From: Hirudo medicinalis
Taxonomy: Eukaryota; Annelida; Clitellata; Hirudinida; Hirudinidae
Assembly (NCBI GenBank): GCA_011800805.1
Contig: MPNW01000395.1
Location: 34,054-90,606, forward strand
Reading direction: 5' to 3'
Length of the DNA stretch: 56,553 nt
Below are positions 45,769 through 56,553 of this stretch, piece by piece (within the stretch, counting starts at the first letter, position 1; each line of letters opens with the position of its first letter). The notes under the pieces are model-generated. The model saw only the letters and a list, made by a program, of their open reading frames with translations. It was not told the DNA's origin and made no database searches. The position numbers and the translations under genes are program-made.

Positions 45769-48624
45769 ATGAACGAGGTTCATCGACTTGAAAACATGGA
45801 CTTGAGAGAAGAGTTTTCAGAAAATCTGAAGTTTGCGCAGTTGACGAAAGCGGCTGTGAAGGAGAGCCAGCGTTGGATCGAGGTTAATCAGATGATGGTG
45901 ATGGTGATGATGATGTTGAAACAAGGATGGTAATTAGCTCTGCTCATTGATGGCCATTTATTGTTTGTCACCCGGCGTCTGCTCCGAAAACGAACTTGCA
46001 TTCCAATCTATCGCCATGTTTGAGCAGGCGCGTTTGCAAATATGGCTTTAACGTCCGACTGCCCTGTCTTGATATAGTCAAAACTTTAGAAGAAACTGAA
46101 AAATCTATCATTTTGTAATAGTTTCTATCATTTTGTAATAGTTTTCTTCAACTCCAGTTAAAACATTGTCGACAAAAAAATTGATTAACCAATTGTCAAT
46201 TGATTAGTTGTTTGATTGATTGACTGACATGCACGATTGAACTAATTAGCAGGGAACATTTTCTCAGATTCTAAAGTTTTAATTAACTTCTTGAGCATTG
46301 TGTTGCAGGTCCAATTAGTGGATGAATGGTTCTGTTGAGTGTTCCGTGTGTATTAACTTGTCAGCAGGTCGTAAATCTGTGCTGATAATTTTTGGTCTAA
46401 CAATTGGTCCACGGTCTCAGGATGATGCATGGCTGGATGTGATTTTGTAATTTTTTTTTATTCAATTCATTTTGTGGATCAATAAAGGTTAATAGTATTG
46501 AATAAATGTTTAAATAATAAATTGTAAGTATATTATTATATCCTGATTAAATGTTTATAAAGACATTAAATATCTAGTTGTATGGTCAAGGATTATTATT
46601 ATTAACATTCTTGCTTCTTATCCACCCACCCATACATCCACCCACCCATCCATCCACCCACCCATACATCCACCCATACATCCACCCACCCATACATCCA
46701 TCCATCCATACACCCATCCACCCACCCATACATCCGTCCATCCACTCATCTGCCCAATCCACTTAATTCCACTCTGCTAAATCACAATGTGTGTTTCAGT
46801 TCATTGCAGGAGACAAGTTTAAACATCATGACAATTTCATCAAGTCTCTGCAAGATGGGGTCCTTTTGTGCAGGTGAATTTGATTTTCATGAGATTTTTC
46901 TTCTCGAAAAAAAAAAAAGAAGAGGAATTTTTTGAGTTTTTTGCTTTTGGAAAGACACCTTGTCGACTCCGATGATATTGGCGGCCGTGTTCGTTCGGGT
47001 TGCGTTCCCTAGTCGAAAGGCTTAGCGTTCAAATCCTGGCTTGCTTCACTGCTTGGAGTCATTCTTGAGAAATGATTGAGTTATAAGTTTGTTATTGCTG
47101 GATTAGATGTTGCTTTCAGACTTTGTAGACTTCTGTTTACATTTTTTTTCTCCTGTTCGTGGTTGATTGTTGTTTTGGTTCTTTTTGGGAGTCCTGGAAC
47201 AAATAACATGAAAGTGTTTTGAAAGCATCGAATGAAACATTATCAATGAGTAATAATAAAGTATTTCATATACTTTTGTAGGATAAATATAATAAATTAT
47301 ACTTAATATTTTTATTTTTAGATTGGCCAATGGCCTGAGAGCTGGTTGCATCAGGAGAATCAACCAGATGCAGACTCCTGTTGCTTACCTGGTATGCTTC
47401 ATTTCTGCTCTCATTTGCATTCTCATGTGCATGATAATGATGAAATTCTGAGCTCCAAATACGTTGGATGATTGTCATGGTTTTGAATCATTCCAATGTC
47501 GTTCGACGTTGTTACCTGTCGGTCACGACATTCACATCGGTCGATTACGTGCGGTCGAATTGTGTTTCATTTGAATGTTTGGAATGACTTAAACGAGCAT
47601 GTTTACGTGCAGACAAGAATGAGAATAACAGTCGCTAAGTTTAAGCAGTACGAGACATGCACATGCTTCGTAGCACGTGCTTTGCAACTGCTGTTCCACT
47701 CATAAAGGTAGTTCTTCAAACGTTCTGGAGTATTCATCTTTCAGGTCTTGGAAATCATTGCCTGAATTTCTTATTGATCTTCCTTTATTGATTTTCGTCC
47801 TTTTTTTTTTGAACCTTTGATCTGAGGCTGTTTATAGGAGCGTAATCTGGTGATGGTTTGCAGATGGCGCCCGTCGATTAGGTCGCATACCTCGGAGGCT
47901 GTGCTAAAGTGCTCGGTTCGATTCCTTCTTCATCTTGGTGATGGCAGAGTTATGACAACAACTTGACTGGCAGCAGGATAATCTAACATTGTATAATGTT
48001 ATTATCCTCGAATGTTATAATACATTCCAAAGTCTCTACATAATAAGTCTGGCTTCTCGTGATGTGGGGTCCGTTGTTTATCAGCATTGCTTTGTTATTC
48101 TTTCTTCCTGACTTCATCCTCCTCAGCTGATTATCTCCTTAAAAAGTCCCGCGTAAAGAAAAGATCGTCTGCTTTTTGATCTGCGAGAGAAGGATCACTC
48201 GGTGGCTTAATTGCTTCCTTGATTGTTTCTTGGGATCAGCTAGTTGAAAAAAATGGACAAAAAACATCGAAAACATCTCCTGGCTGATTGCACTGAGTTC
48301 AAAACTGCTTTGTAGTTGAGAGTTGTTTCGCTGGAGCGTCGGCTTCAAAAACTACAGATCAAGAAAATAAGCCCATCTCATGAGTCGATCCCGTAGGTTG
48401 TCAAATGCCTGAGCAGATCAAAAAACCACTCAGCTTGTTTGTTGATGTTCATTATTTTATGAGGAAAATAGCCTTACTAATTAATGTTAATGTATGATTT
48501 CGTACAGGACAACCTGAGTCTCTTCCAGTCATCATGCAGAGAAGATTTTGGACTGCAAGAGGCACAACTCTTTGACATCAGAGACTTGGATGACCTTGAT
48601 ATCAGAGGCACTCTAGAGTGAGTC

Positions 48625-48656
<32 letters not shown>

Positions 48657-51600
48657 CAGCATCATGATCTTCTTCTTCTTCTTCTGCTTCATTGCTACCA
48701 CTCAAGCTATCTTGATAGAGTCCTTGGGAGCTCAAGCACTTGTATTTTTCGACTGTTTATGTAGTTCTAATTTTTGATTCTTTACATATTAAGACATTGA
48801 CATCATCGTCATCATCATCATCATCATCATCACCATCACCATCATCATCATCATCATCATCATCGTGGTAATCTTCTTTGAAGATCTGAGGAGGAGTTTC
48901 GCAGAGAGACAGACAGGAGGCTGAGAAATGTGAGTCTTGCTCATAGTATGTTCTCCAGTCATCTCCCGCACATCAAAGGGCCTCTTGAAATGAGCATGCA
49001 AATGCAAATGCTTACACATACACACATATACACACACACTCACATCATCTGCCCATGCACTTGTAAACATTCCATTAAGAGCAAGTGTCTTGGAATAGAG
49101 TGCCAAATTATGAGCCTCTGCCTTATTGTTCAAAATCCATCTTGTTTTGATTTGAACGAGTTCTCCATTCCTTTGCAATAATAATAATCTGAAGAGAACC
49201 TGTTCATCATCCGCCCAGATACTGGTGACCTTGTACTGGTTGGGTCGGGTGGCTCGACCCCTCAGGCCCGATGCCGAGCTCGACCTTCGAACTTTCGAGG
49301 CCCTGGTGGATCCCGCCTACTTTGACATCACCTCGTTCGGTGAGCCGGAACGATCCCCGGGCACGATCGGTGAACAGGTTGAGGTCGTCAGTAAAAATAG
49401 TGCTGGTGGAAATCCCCTCGGGGAGAACGTCCGTTGGGAGTCAGTGAGTATCGGATGAAAATCGTTGTCGACGACGACTTTTCATCATAGTTAATGCTCG
49501 TTATTATTTTTTAGCAGGAATTCACAGAGAGGAAAAATGGAAGAGAAAGGCAGGTTCATTCTGCTTCTGAGAGGTTCAACTCCAGGTGAGCTCTCCACTT
49601 CTTTGACGAGTAACTAGCGTGAATCTTCACGGACGGATGGTTGCTTTTAAGGGAACTGGAGGTCACTGAGACCACAACTGTGGATAATGGTCGCCATCAG
49701 AGATTGGTGAGTCCGTTGAAATGAGTGACTGTGGTTATGGAAAAGATGATGATGATGATGATGATGATAGTGATAATCTTTATTGAATCAGGTTCAGCAC
49801 GGCTCATCACAACCAATAAACATCGCTGGCACACATCAACGAATCTCAAAGTTCATAGAGCATGATGACGACGACGACGATGATGAAGACGAAGGAGAGG
49901 TTAGACCTGCTTCTGAATTTATGAGACAGCAAACGAATCATCTGCAAATTAATTTAGGCTCCTGCTCCCCCGAACTGGGAGACCTTTCCAGGAGCGACGG
50001 CGGCTTTCGATTCGTACGATGCCAGGTGCCTCGTCGAAGCCGAAGAGGGGCACTTCTTCACCCTCCATTCGGACGTTTCGTCGTCCTCCTCTTCCTCTTC
50101 GTTTGCCACGAAGGAATTCGGTGCGAGAGACCCCCGAAGCCCTGGGGTCATCCAGTGCCTGTCCTCTCCTACCGCTGCCCTTCTGTCGGCCTCGCCCGAA
50201 ACTCTAGCCCACGACGAGATCTCCAACAACTTCGAGAGGCTTCTCAGGGATGTGGAAAAGTTCTCCCTCATCAGCAAGTCTCAGTCTCTCAAGCACCTCG
50301 AGGATTTTGACGAGGTGGGATTCGAAGACCAGGAGGAGATGAACTCGGACAGAGAAGTAAAACCGAGACTGGAAACGAATGGCGATTCTCATCGGAAGGA
50401 AGCTGAACCAGAAATAAGTGCTCGAGAAAATGGAATCGACGAGGAGAAAAATCAGAGTGGGTTTTGACTTGCTTACCTGATTTGGTAGGCAGTAACAGTT
50501 TGATGTCGATGTTGGTAATTAAGTGTTGGCTTTTCAGCCTCACAGTCGAGCTCACAACACGAAATCATCATTGTAGGGCAATTGACTTGATAATTGCTTT
50601 TCCCTATAAAGGAAAAACATCAGAATGTAAATTGGAGAGGAGAACAAGTGACTTCATGGATGAACTCTTGACCCTGGATGAGGCCACCAGAAAGTACGAC
50701 ACCCCATCTTCGACCTCCCCTGGCAACGACGACCTATCGCCCCCCGGTTCGGATCGAATGGTGACCCTCCAGTCCCCAGAACTCCTGGAAAAACCGAGAC
50801 AACGTTCAGCCAAAGTGACCGAGGTTCTGCGCCAGAATTCGTTCGGAAGCTCTTCGCCTTCTCCTACCGGGAAGTTCCGTTCGACCTACATGGAGAGGTT
50901 CGCACACGACTTTGAGAACGCGCTGAAGTTCGAGCAGCCCGGAGGGAGTTCGGGGAAGAGGAACACATTCGACCTCGACCAGGAAAGGAGGAGGATGGAA
51001 GAATGGAATAAGAGAGCTGAGGAGAAACTGAAGGTTGGTGCCATGATGATGATGAAATGGTGCCATGACGATTTGATTGACGGAATCATTATGAACTGTG
51101 GTGTGCTTGATGGTAATGATGATGGTGGTGATGATGGTGATGATGATGGTGATGATGATGGTGATAATGATGGTGATGATGATGGTAATGATGATGGTTA
51201 TTGTGATGGTGGTGATGATGGTGATGATGATGGTTATTGTGATGGTGGTGATAATGATGGTAATGGTGGTGATGAAGAACCGGTAATGACGAAGATAGAA
51301 CGAGGTAGAAACCATGTTTCAAATGAGCCTACTCACTGTTTATGAATAACAACTCTCGCTTTCTCTCTCGTTTCTTTGTTCCGATTATCACTCGTGATTG
51401 GCTTGCTGATATCGAAATCAATCTTTTCCAAGAGCAAGTTCTGCTATCGCACGTCTCGATGATAAATGTTTGTCTCATCACATTCGCCATAACATCACAT
51501 CATCGCAACATTCTAGATATCATTTCTCCATATCTTGGTTTGGCTCACATTACTAAAATCTAGTAGGTCCATCAGATATCCATGCAAAAGAACCTTGAAG

Positions 51601-51930
51601 TCATGCATCCCTTTTATTCAATGTTTTGAATGTGATTGCTTTTATTCAATGTTTTGAATGTAATAATGTTCTTAAACACACAGGACAAGTTCCAGAGAGA
51701 TCAGGATCTCTTGAAGGAAAAGCTGAAGGAGGATTTGATGAGAGCTCACCAGGTCGAGAGGATGAAGCAGTTGCAGGTTAAAGTCATCATCATCATCATC
51801 ATCATCATTACCATCATCATCATCATCATCATCATCACAACTGTCTCTAATCATTACCATCACAACTGTCTCTAATCATTACCATCACAACTGTCTCTAA
51901 TCATTATCATCACAACTGTCTCTAATTATT

Positions 51931-51968
<38 letters not shown>

Positions 51969-53822
51969 TGCTACCAAATCTACAGGAAGAAAAGTTTCTG
52001 GAGGAGGAGGTGATCGAGGTGAAGAACAGGAAGTGTTTTGCCTCAGAAAGTTCAAAGTCAAAGTTCAGCAAGTCATCACTTTCTCTCTTTGCTCCGCTGT
52101 AATGATTGGCTAGAATTATTTATATTAATCATAATTATTGCAAGTTAATTAACAATGGTGTTCTTCACTTTGGCAAATTCATTGATTGGCAAGCTCACTT
52201 ACGTACGTACTGATCCATTCATTCGTTCGTTCGCTCGTTCGAATTGAACCAGGCCAAGCAAGACCAGAGGCATCCGTTCGGCTTCTCCCGACCTTCCCCC
52301 GACCTTCACCTCTCTCACGGATGATTGGCTGAGCCAGTCTTTCTCCAGCGATGTGGAAAAGCCGTCGTTCGATGACACCCTGCCGAGCGCGGACGTGGTC
52401 TCCCCATTCGATGAGGTCAGAAAGCCGGAAGAGGCTTCTGGGGAAAACGACAACGACGACGCCTTTGAAGAGCCGGCCTGGATGAAGCTTAAAATGGAGA
52501 AAGTGGACAAGATCTCGGTCGTGGATGTTCCCGTCAACACGGCCATCATCGAGGTCCTGCCGGACTCCCTGACGACTTCCAGCGAGAGCCTCCATTCCGC
52601 TTCTTCGGATTGTTCGGTTGATGACCTCAGAGGGTCGGCAGTTGACGGTCCAGGTTTTGAAGCCAATGTCACGAGATCAACTCTCGATGTTGGTACATTT
52701 CACTCTTATTTCCCTATCTTGGTATGAATTTAATCCGAACTGATGTTAAATCACATTAATTTTACAATTTCATTAATCTATTTTCCGGCCAAATTTATTG
52801 TGACCATTATTTACAATCTTCTTTTAATATCAGGCCCAACCTGTCGACAGTGCTTCTCCCTTAAAAGACATCGAGCTCCTCCCATTCCCCAGCGGGACGA
52901 TTCTCTATTGGTCACCTCTGACATCTTAACGTCAAGAGAACAGGCTGCCTACCTAACTTTCGATGCCTCCATCTCCAACTTCACCAAATCCTCGTCATCC
53001 CAAGCGCCACCCTCCTTCCTCAACCTCACCCAAAGTCACCAGCAGCTCATGGCAAGTTCCTTCGTCAATCCGGCCGAAGTCCTCTCGACCCCGAGTTCCG
53101 ACAGGTGCTCGGAGGTCTGCAGGTACGTTCCCCCCTCACCGATCACTCCTCACAAGAGAACCGCCGGCTCCAAGGATTCGATTTCCTCTGTTTTTCCTTC
53201 TCCTCGTTCTCCCTCGACCGACCGGCCCGACTTTCTCTTCCTCCGGGCAGGTTGCGACGGCTCCGAAGGTCTGCCGTCCTCGTCGTCAGAACCGGTGGAT
53301 TACCTCTTCGCCTATCATGACGACCAATTGAGGAGGAGGTATTATTGGGCCACATCTCCCGTGCCTTCCAATTGCGTCGGTCCCGTCGAGCTGCCGAGCG
53401 ATCCCAAGAGGGGTTCTCACATCAACAGACTCGAAGAAAAAGCTTCTTGCTCGGGCTGTGGCTACTGCCTGGGTATGACTGCTAATGGATTTTGTTGGTA
53501 GAAGACCAACTGAATTTTATCTGAATATTGAAAAGATACTATTTTAATTATTTTATGCTTACGTTCATATTTTTCCAGATTTCTTGAATTCCAAAATGGA
53601 AGTCAAATTAGTGATAAATAAATAATTATTTTGCATTTTTAAATCAAAACACTCACTTTCAGCAACGGAGCAGACGATCAACATCTACGCACTGAAGAGT
53701 CTCTACCACCCCGAATGTTTCAAGTGCAAAGGGTGCGACGCCCCCCTGAGTGCCGAAAATGTTGCGATCTACCGATCGGTCCCTCATGCTTCGCTTGCTT
53801 CGGCGATTTGAGTCGCCACTGA
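45769..53822 (+). CDS. LMO7/LIMCH1-type protein: CH domain, coiled coil, C-terminal LIM (frameshifted)
   Basis: Sixteen exons: 45769-45882, 46800-46873, 47322-47391, 48508-48617, 48884-48929, 49219-49443, 49518-49585, 49652-49706, 49792-49899, 49958-50456, 50612-51033, 51684-51776, about 51986-52037, 52253-52692, 52834-53472, 53663-53811/53822. The donor of exon 13 is ambiguous (several phase-2 sites). The N-terminal calponin-homology domain reads [59 protein letters not shown] and [10 protein letters not shown], as in LMO7/LIMCH1. Acidic and Ser-rich linkers and a short coiled coil ([20 protein letters not shown]) follow. The C-terminal LIM domain has its first zinc site (CSGC ... [10 protein letters not shown]); the second zinc site ([11 protein letters not shown]) needs one extra base near 53780-53786, otherwise the frame stops at 53811. 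The family links actomyosin to adherens junctions. Confidence 0.9.
46620..46745. repeat. (CATCCACC / CATACATCCACC)n tandem repeat
   Basis: About 125 bp of CCACC/CATC/CATA units in intron 1 of the LMO7-like gene. Confidence 0.9.
48805..48866. repeat. (ATC)n microsatellite
   Basis: Twenty or so ATC/ACC triplets just upstream of exon 5 of the LMO7-like gene. A similar ATC run lies at 48619-48665 after exon 4. Confidence 0.9.
51108..51280. repeat. (GATGGT/GATGAT)n repeat
   Basis: About 170 bp of GAT and GGT triplets at the start of intron 11 of the LMO7-like gene. The open frame that runs through it is an artefact of reading past the exon 11 donor. Confidence 0.9.
51606..51664. repeat. Direct duplication of a 28-bp unit
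   Basis: CTTTTATTCAATGTTTTGAA TG occurs twice in a row with one or two differences, in intron 11 of the LMO7-like gene. Confidence 0.8.
51836..51930. repeat. 25-bp minisatellite, four copies
   Basis: The unit CACAACTGTCTCTAATCATT plus ACCAT is repeated about four times between two (ATC)n runs in intron 12 of the LMO7-like gene. Confidence 0.9.
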
Positions 53823-54857
53823 TCTCTGATCTCGAAAAAATGCTTTGAAGTTTCTTGTAGCAACGATTACTTGATGAGGATGAAAAAATATAATTAATTG
53901 ACGATGAAGATGATAAAGAAACGAGAAATAATAATTATTCTCTATGAAGAAAACAGATGCCCATGACAGGCGATTGAAAGAAAGTGGATTGAAGATCAAT
54001 CAAGAGATTATGAGGGCTTATTGATGTGGAGTTTTGTTTCTTGGCAGTTTGGGTTAAAAACTTTGTTTTGATCCTGAAGGTCACGAGAAGGTCGAAGAAC
54101 CTTCTGTCTTTCGAGAGTCGAGCAAGAATTACTTCTGACCAGCAATCCTTCTTGGCTTTCGTGGTTTTTCCTTTCAAGTTTTTGGCTTCGAGTAGCAATA
54201 TCGAATTCCATGTCTCCGTAGAAGCAGAACATCTGACGAGTCTCAGTGTTGTTGTGAATTATTCGTTTTTCACTAGGTCTGAAGTGAGTGTCCGGTCGGA
54301 CATTTTATTCGATTTTTACTTGACTCTTGAGACGAACTGCTATCATGTACCGCCTTCGTTGTTCACTGTTTTCATTCGTTATGTTCGTTGGAAGGAGATT
54401 TGAAATTAAAGGGTTCTTTTTGTTCTGGTTTTGAACGCGAGTGACTAACTCTCCTGAAATTGCCCGGAATTCTGTTGTGGTGCATCTTATCGGAATGTTG
54501 ACTTGGAGCGCGGTTTTAATCTGGTGCTGGAAAGACCTAGAGATTCCCAGAGAGGGGAACGCCTCTGATACTGTTAGTGGTAAATGGGAGCACAAATCCA
54601 GCGTGATGGTCTAGGGCGCGAATAGTTAGATTTTAATCAAAATCTTGGGGATTTTAGGCTAGTAATTCTAAATTTAGTCCGTATTTTACACGCAATATAA
54701 ATAGTCTTTAAAATTTAATTTCAAGCGAAATAATTGTCCCACATTTAAAAATTACTTTTAAGAAAACAATTTTCTCTGAAAAGTGAATCTAAATATACAT
54801 GCCGATTGTTTACAATTTGCTGCGTTGTTAACCATTTTTGCACAATCGTTAGAAATC
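53823..54857. other. LMO7-like 3' UTR / PRMT9 upstream region
   Basis: No conserved gene. Open frames on both strands at 53935-54403 lack homology and splice support, and probably reflect 3' UTR sequence. Confidence 0.5.
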
Positions 54858-56284
54858 ATGGTATCTTTTAAAGATTACTTACGTAATGTTGACGATAGTA
54901 AATCAAAACATTTGCTGGAAACGATTTGGAAAAAGAGCTTATTCCATTTAAATAAGTCAGACTTTTCATCGTGTTTCGACTGCTACACATTTCTTCTTGA
55001 GAACTGTCCACAAATCGGAAGTTTCATAGAGAGGCATCTTCAAGTTTTTCTGAGTAGATGGATCAACTATGTGGTCTCCCACAAAAGAGAGGATCAACTT
55101 CAGGCTGTCATAGCTGCACACGCCTTAGCTGTGAGGCACTGCCAAGATGCAGGAATATTCTTCAATTCGTGTGGAAAACTGTTCTTCAGGTTAGTTTGTG
55201 TTCTACTTGGAACTTGCACATTTGGATCCTGATGGTAAGGTTATTGATCAACTGATGTAGCTGATGTACACTCTTTAGAAACAGACAAAGCAATTATTAT
55301 AACCATAAATGAATGACTAACTTAACTACAAACAAATTGTAGACTGCAGAAACTCTTGGATGCAAAAGTGTACTTTGAAGAGGCGAGGAGGTTGAGCCCC
55401 AAGAACATGGAGGTGCTTGAAAATTTGGACAACCTGAACTGCCTGCTCATCGATAGATGGCACTTTCCCATGCTGAACGATGCCATGAGGAACTCCGGTT
55501 ACAAACGCTCCATCGAGAGAGCCTTCTCCAGGATTTCTTCCGTGTCACAAGAACCGTTCGTCTGCCTCGATATTGGAGCTGGAACTGGTTTGCTAAGGTT
55601 GGTCGGACTTTTAAATTTACAAAGGATGCTTTATAATCTCTGTTAACAGTGACTGCATTTAGAGTTTACAATCGAGCTAAGCTCAGGAAGAAAATGCTTA
55701 ATATCTCAAATCACAGCGATAATCTTCAAAAATATCACTGCCATCATCGGCCTCTCTTACATCATCATCGTCATCACTCCTTCACAGCATGTACATGGCT
55801 CGGGCAGTGGACGACATATTCCCTTCAGACAAAGGAAGGATCAAGGTCGTGTCGTGTGAGATGGACGAGTGCATGTTTCGAACGGCGGAAGAAGTTCTCC
55901 GGGCGAACGGAATGTCCGAGAGGATCGAACTCGTTCATTCGTCCTCCAGCTCGCTTCTTTCACTCCCTGGTTGCCGTGACAATGTGAAGTAAGCACCATC
56001 CTTGTAGTCTTGTTCGTGCTGTGTTCTGCACTCGGACATCATCATCATCAGCAGCAGCATCATCATCATCATTATCATTCCCACGAAGTGAACATTATTT
56101 TGGGATTGCCACAAACCACGGTCGTCGTAGCAACGGCACAACGGCTGGAATCCACATCATTGTCGTTGTCATCTCTTCCAGGCTGAAGCTTGTCGTCACG
56201 GAAACGTTCGATGCCGGCCTCTTGGGGGAGGGGGTCCTGGAGTCCCTGGATCACGTGCACAGGGCGCTCGGGGAGCCCGGCCCG
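54858..56284 (+). CDS. PRMT9: Protein arginine methyltransferase 9, 5' part of gene
   Basis: Four exons (54858-55189, 55343-55597, 55788-55988, 56182-56284) join in phase and the gene runs off the window. The N-terminal part is helical and TPR-like (FSSCFDCYTFLLENCPQIGS; the block KVYFEEARRLSPKNMEVLEN). Then come DRWHFPMLND and the SAM-binding motif I, VCLDIGAGTGLL, followed by VVSCEMDECMF and the PRMT9-type catalytic segment LVVTETFDAGLLGEG, whose two glutamates form the PRMT double-E loop that holds the substrate arginine. PRMT9 symmetrically dimethylates the splicing factor SF3B2. The start is the first ATG (MVSFKDYLRN); an in-frame stretch upstream has no ATG. Confidence 0.93.
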
Positions 56285-56458
56285 GTGGGTACTCTTCTAA
56301 ACTCTTTCTTTTTTGGTCTTGAGTTGTGATCTTGAGTGAATTTTAATGGCGGTGATGATGATTATGATTGTTTCGTCATTAGAATTCTCATCGTAAAAAC
56401 TGTAAAAGCAGCTGTTGTATTTATGCTGAGAACTGGAATTTTTTACTACTTGCTGATG

Positions 56459-56540
56459 TTATTATTATTATTATTTATTATTATTTATTATTATTATTTA
56501 TTATTATTATTATTTATTATTATTCTATGTTATTATTTTA
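56459..56540. repeat. (TTA)n / (TTTATTA)n microsatellite
   Basis: ATT triplets with periodic TTTATT interruptions at the window end, within a PRMT9 intron. Confidence 0.9.
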
Positions 56541-56553
56541 TATTTACTTTATC

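Noticed and set aside
46960..47050. Possible third tRNA-SINE head (B-box-like GCGTTCAAATCC)
   Set aside because: The A box is poor and the body and tail of the family are absent; too weak to annotate.
47870..47935. tRNA-like stretch with a GGTTCGATTCC B box
   Set aside because: No acceptor stem or anticodon arm can be formed; at best a SINE relic.
51098..51345. Extension of an LMO7-like exon into a Gly/Asp-rich tail
   Set aside because: It reads past a good donor (CTGAAG|GTTGGT at 51034) into a GAT repeat; the next coiled-coil exon at 51684 fits in phase.
52834..52925. A fourth frameshift at the start of LMO7-like exon 15 (frame [14 protein letters not shown] versus [11 protein letters not shown])
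   Set aside because: Using the donor GTTG|GTACAT at 52693 puts the exon in one continuous frame that also fits the LIM exon phase, so no break is needed.
54026..54403. 125-residue plus-strand frame after the LMO7-like gene
   Set aside because: Also open on the other strand, unlike any family I know, and most simply explained as 3' UTR.

Overview
This window is nuclear DNA from an animal, most likely an intron-rich, AT-rich invertebrate. Nearly all genes have GT-AG introns of 50 to 2,000 bp, stop codons fit the standard code, and the proteins are animal housekeeping, cilium, lipid and junction proteins. Long (ATT)n and (ATC/ATG)n microsatellites and tRNA-derived SINEs fill introns and gaps. 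I could not name the phylum from sequence alone. Gene models were built by hand from splice sites, codon phase and recalled family motifs; no alignment was run.

Layout, left to right. (1) 1-6.5 kb: 3' end of a TMEM165/GDT1 transporter (+), an intronless GT92 (DUF23) glycosyltransferase (+), ribosomal protein L31 (+, 3 coding exons) and an intronless RLIG1/C12orf29 RNA ligase (-). (2) 6.9-16.5 kb: TBC1D10 Rab-GAP (+, 8 exons), mRNA export adaptor ALYREF (-) and a small stand-alone gene homologous only to the C-terminal region of the centriolar-satellite protein PCM1 (-, 8 exons, 279 aa). (3) 17-26 kb: zinc transporter SLC39A11/ZIP11 (+, 7 exons) and microsomal triglyceride transfer protein MTTP (-, 17 exons). 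(4) 26.2-31 kb: IQCK (+, 7 exons, behind an RFX X-box) and ZNF207/BuGZ (+, 10 exons). (5) 31.2-39 kb: mitochondrial-type glycerol-3-phosphate acyltransferase GPAM (-, 22 exons). (6) 39-45.7 kb: a gene-poor stretch with a decayed hAT transposon, an intronless orphan 7TM receptor (+) and one unassigned exon. (7) 45.8-56.5 kb: an LMO7/LIMCH1-type CH-LIM protein (+, 16 exons) and the 5' part of PRMT9 (+), cut by the window end.

MTTP and GPAM both serve glycerolipid metabolism. IQCK and the PCM1-like gene are both linked to cilia or centrosomes, and both carry X-box or X-box-like sites in short divergent promoters.

The points most worth checking are: three otherwise intact genes (SLC39A11, MTTP, LMO7-like) that each lack exactly one nucleotide inside a conserved exon; the stand-alone PCM1 C-terminal gene with a promoter X-box; a GT92 protein lacking the acidic metal motif; two predicted GC-AG introns; a SINE family whose 3' tail recurs next to several (ATT)n tracts; and a 214-bp foldback element. 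I did not find a wholly new multi-gene system.
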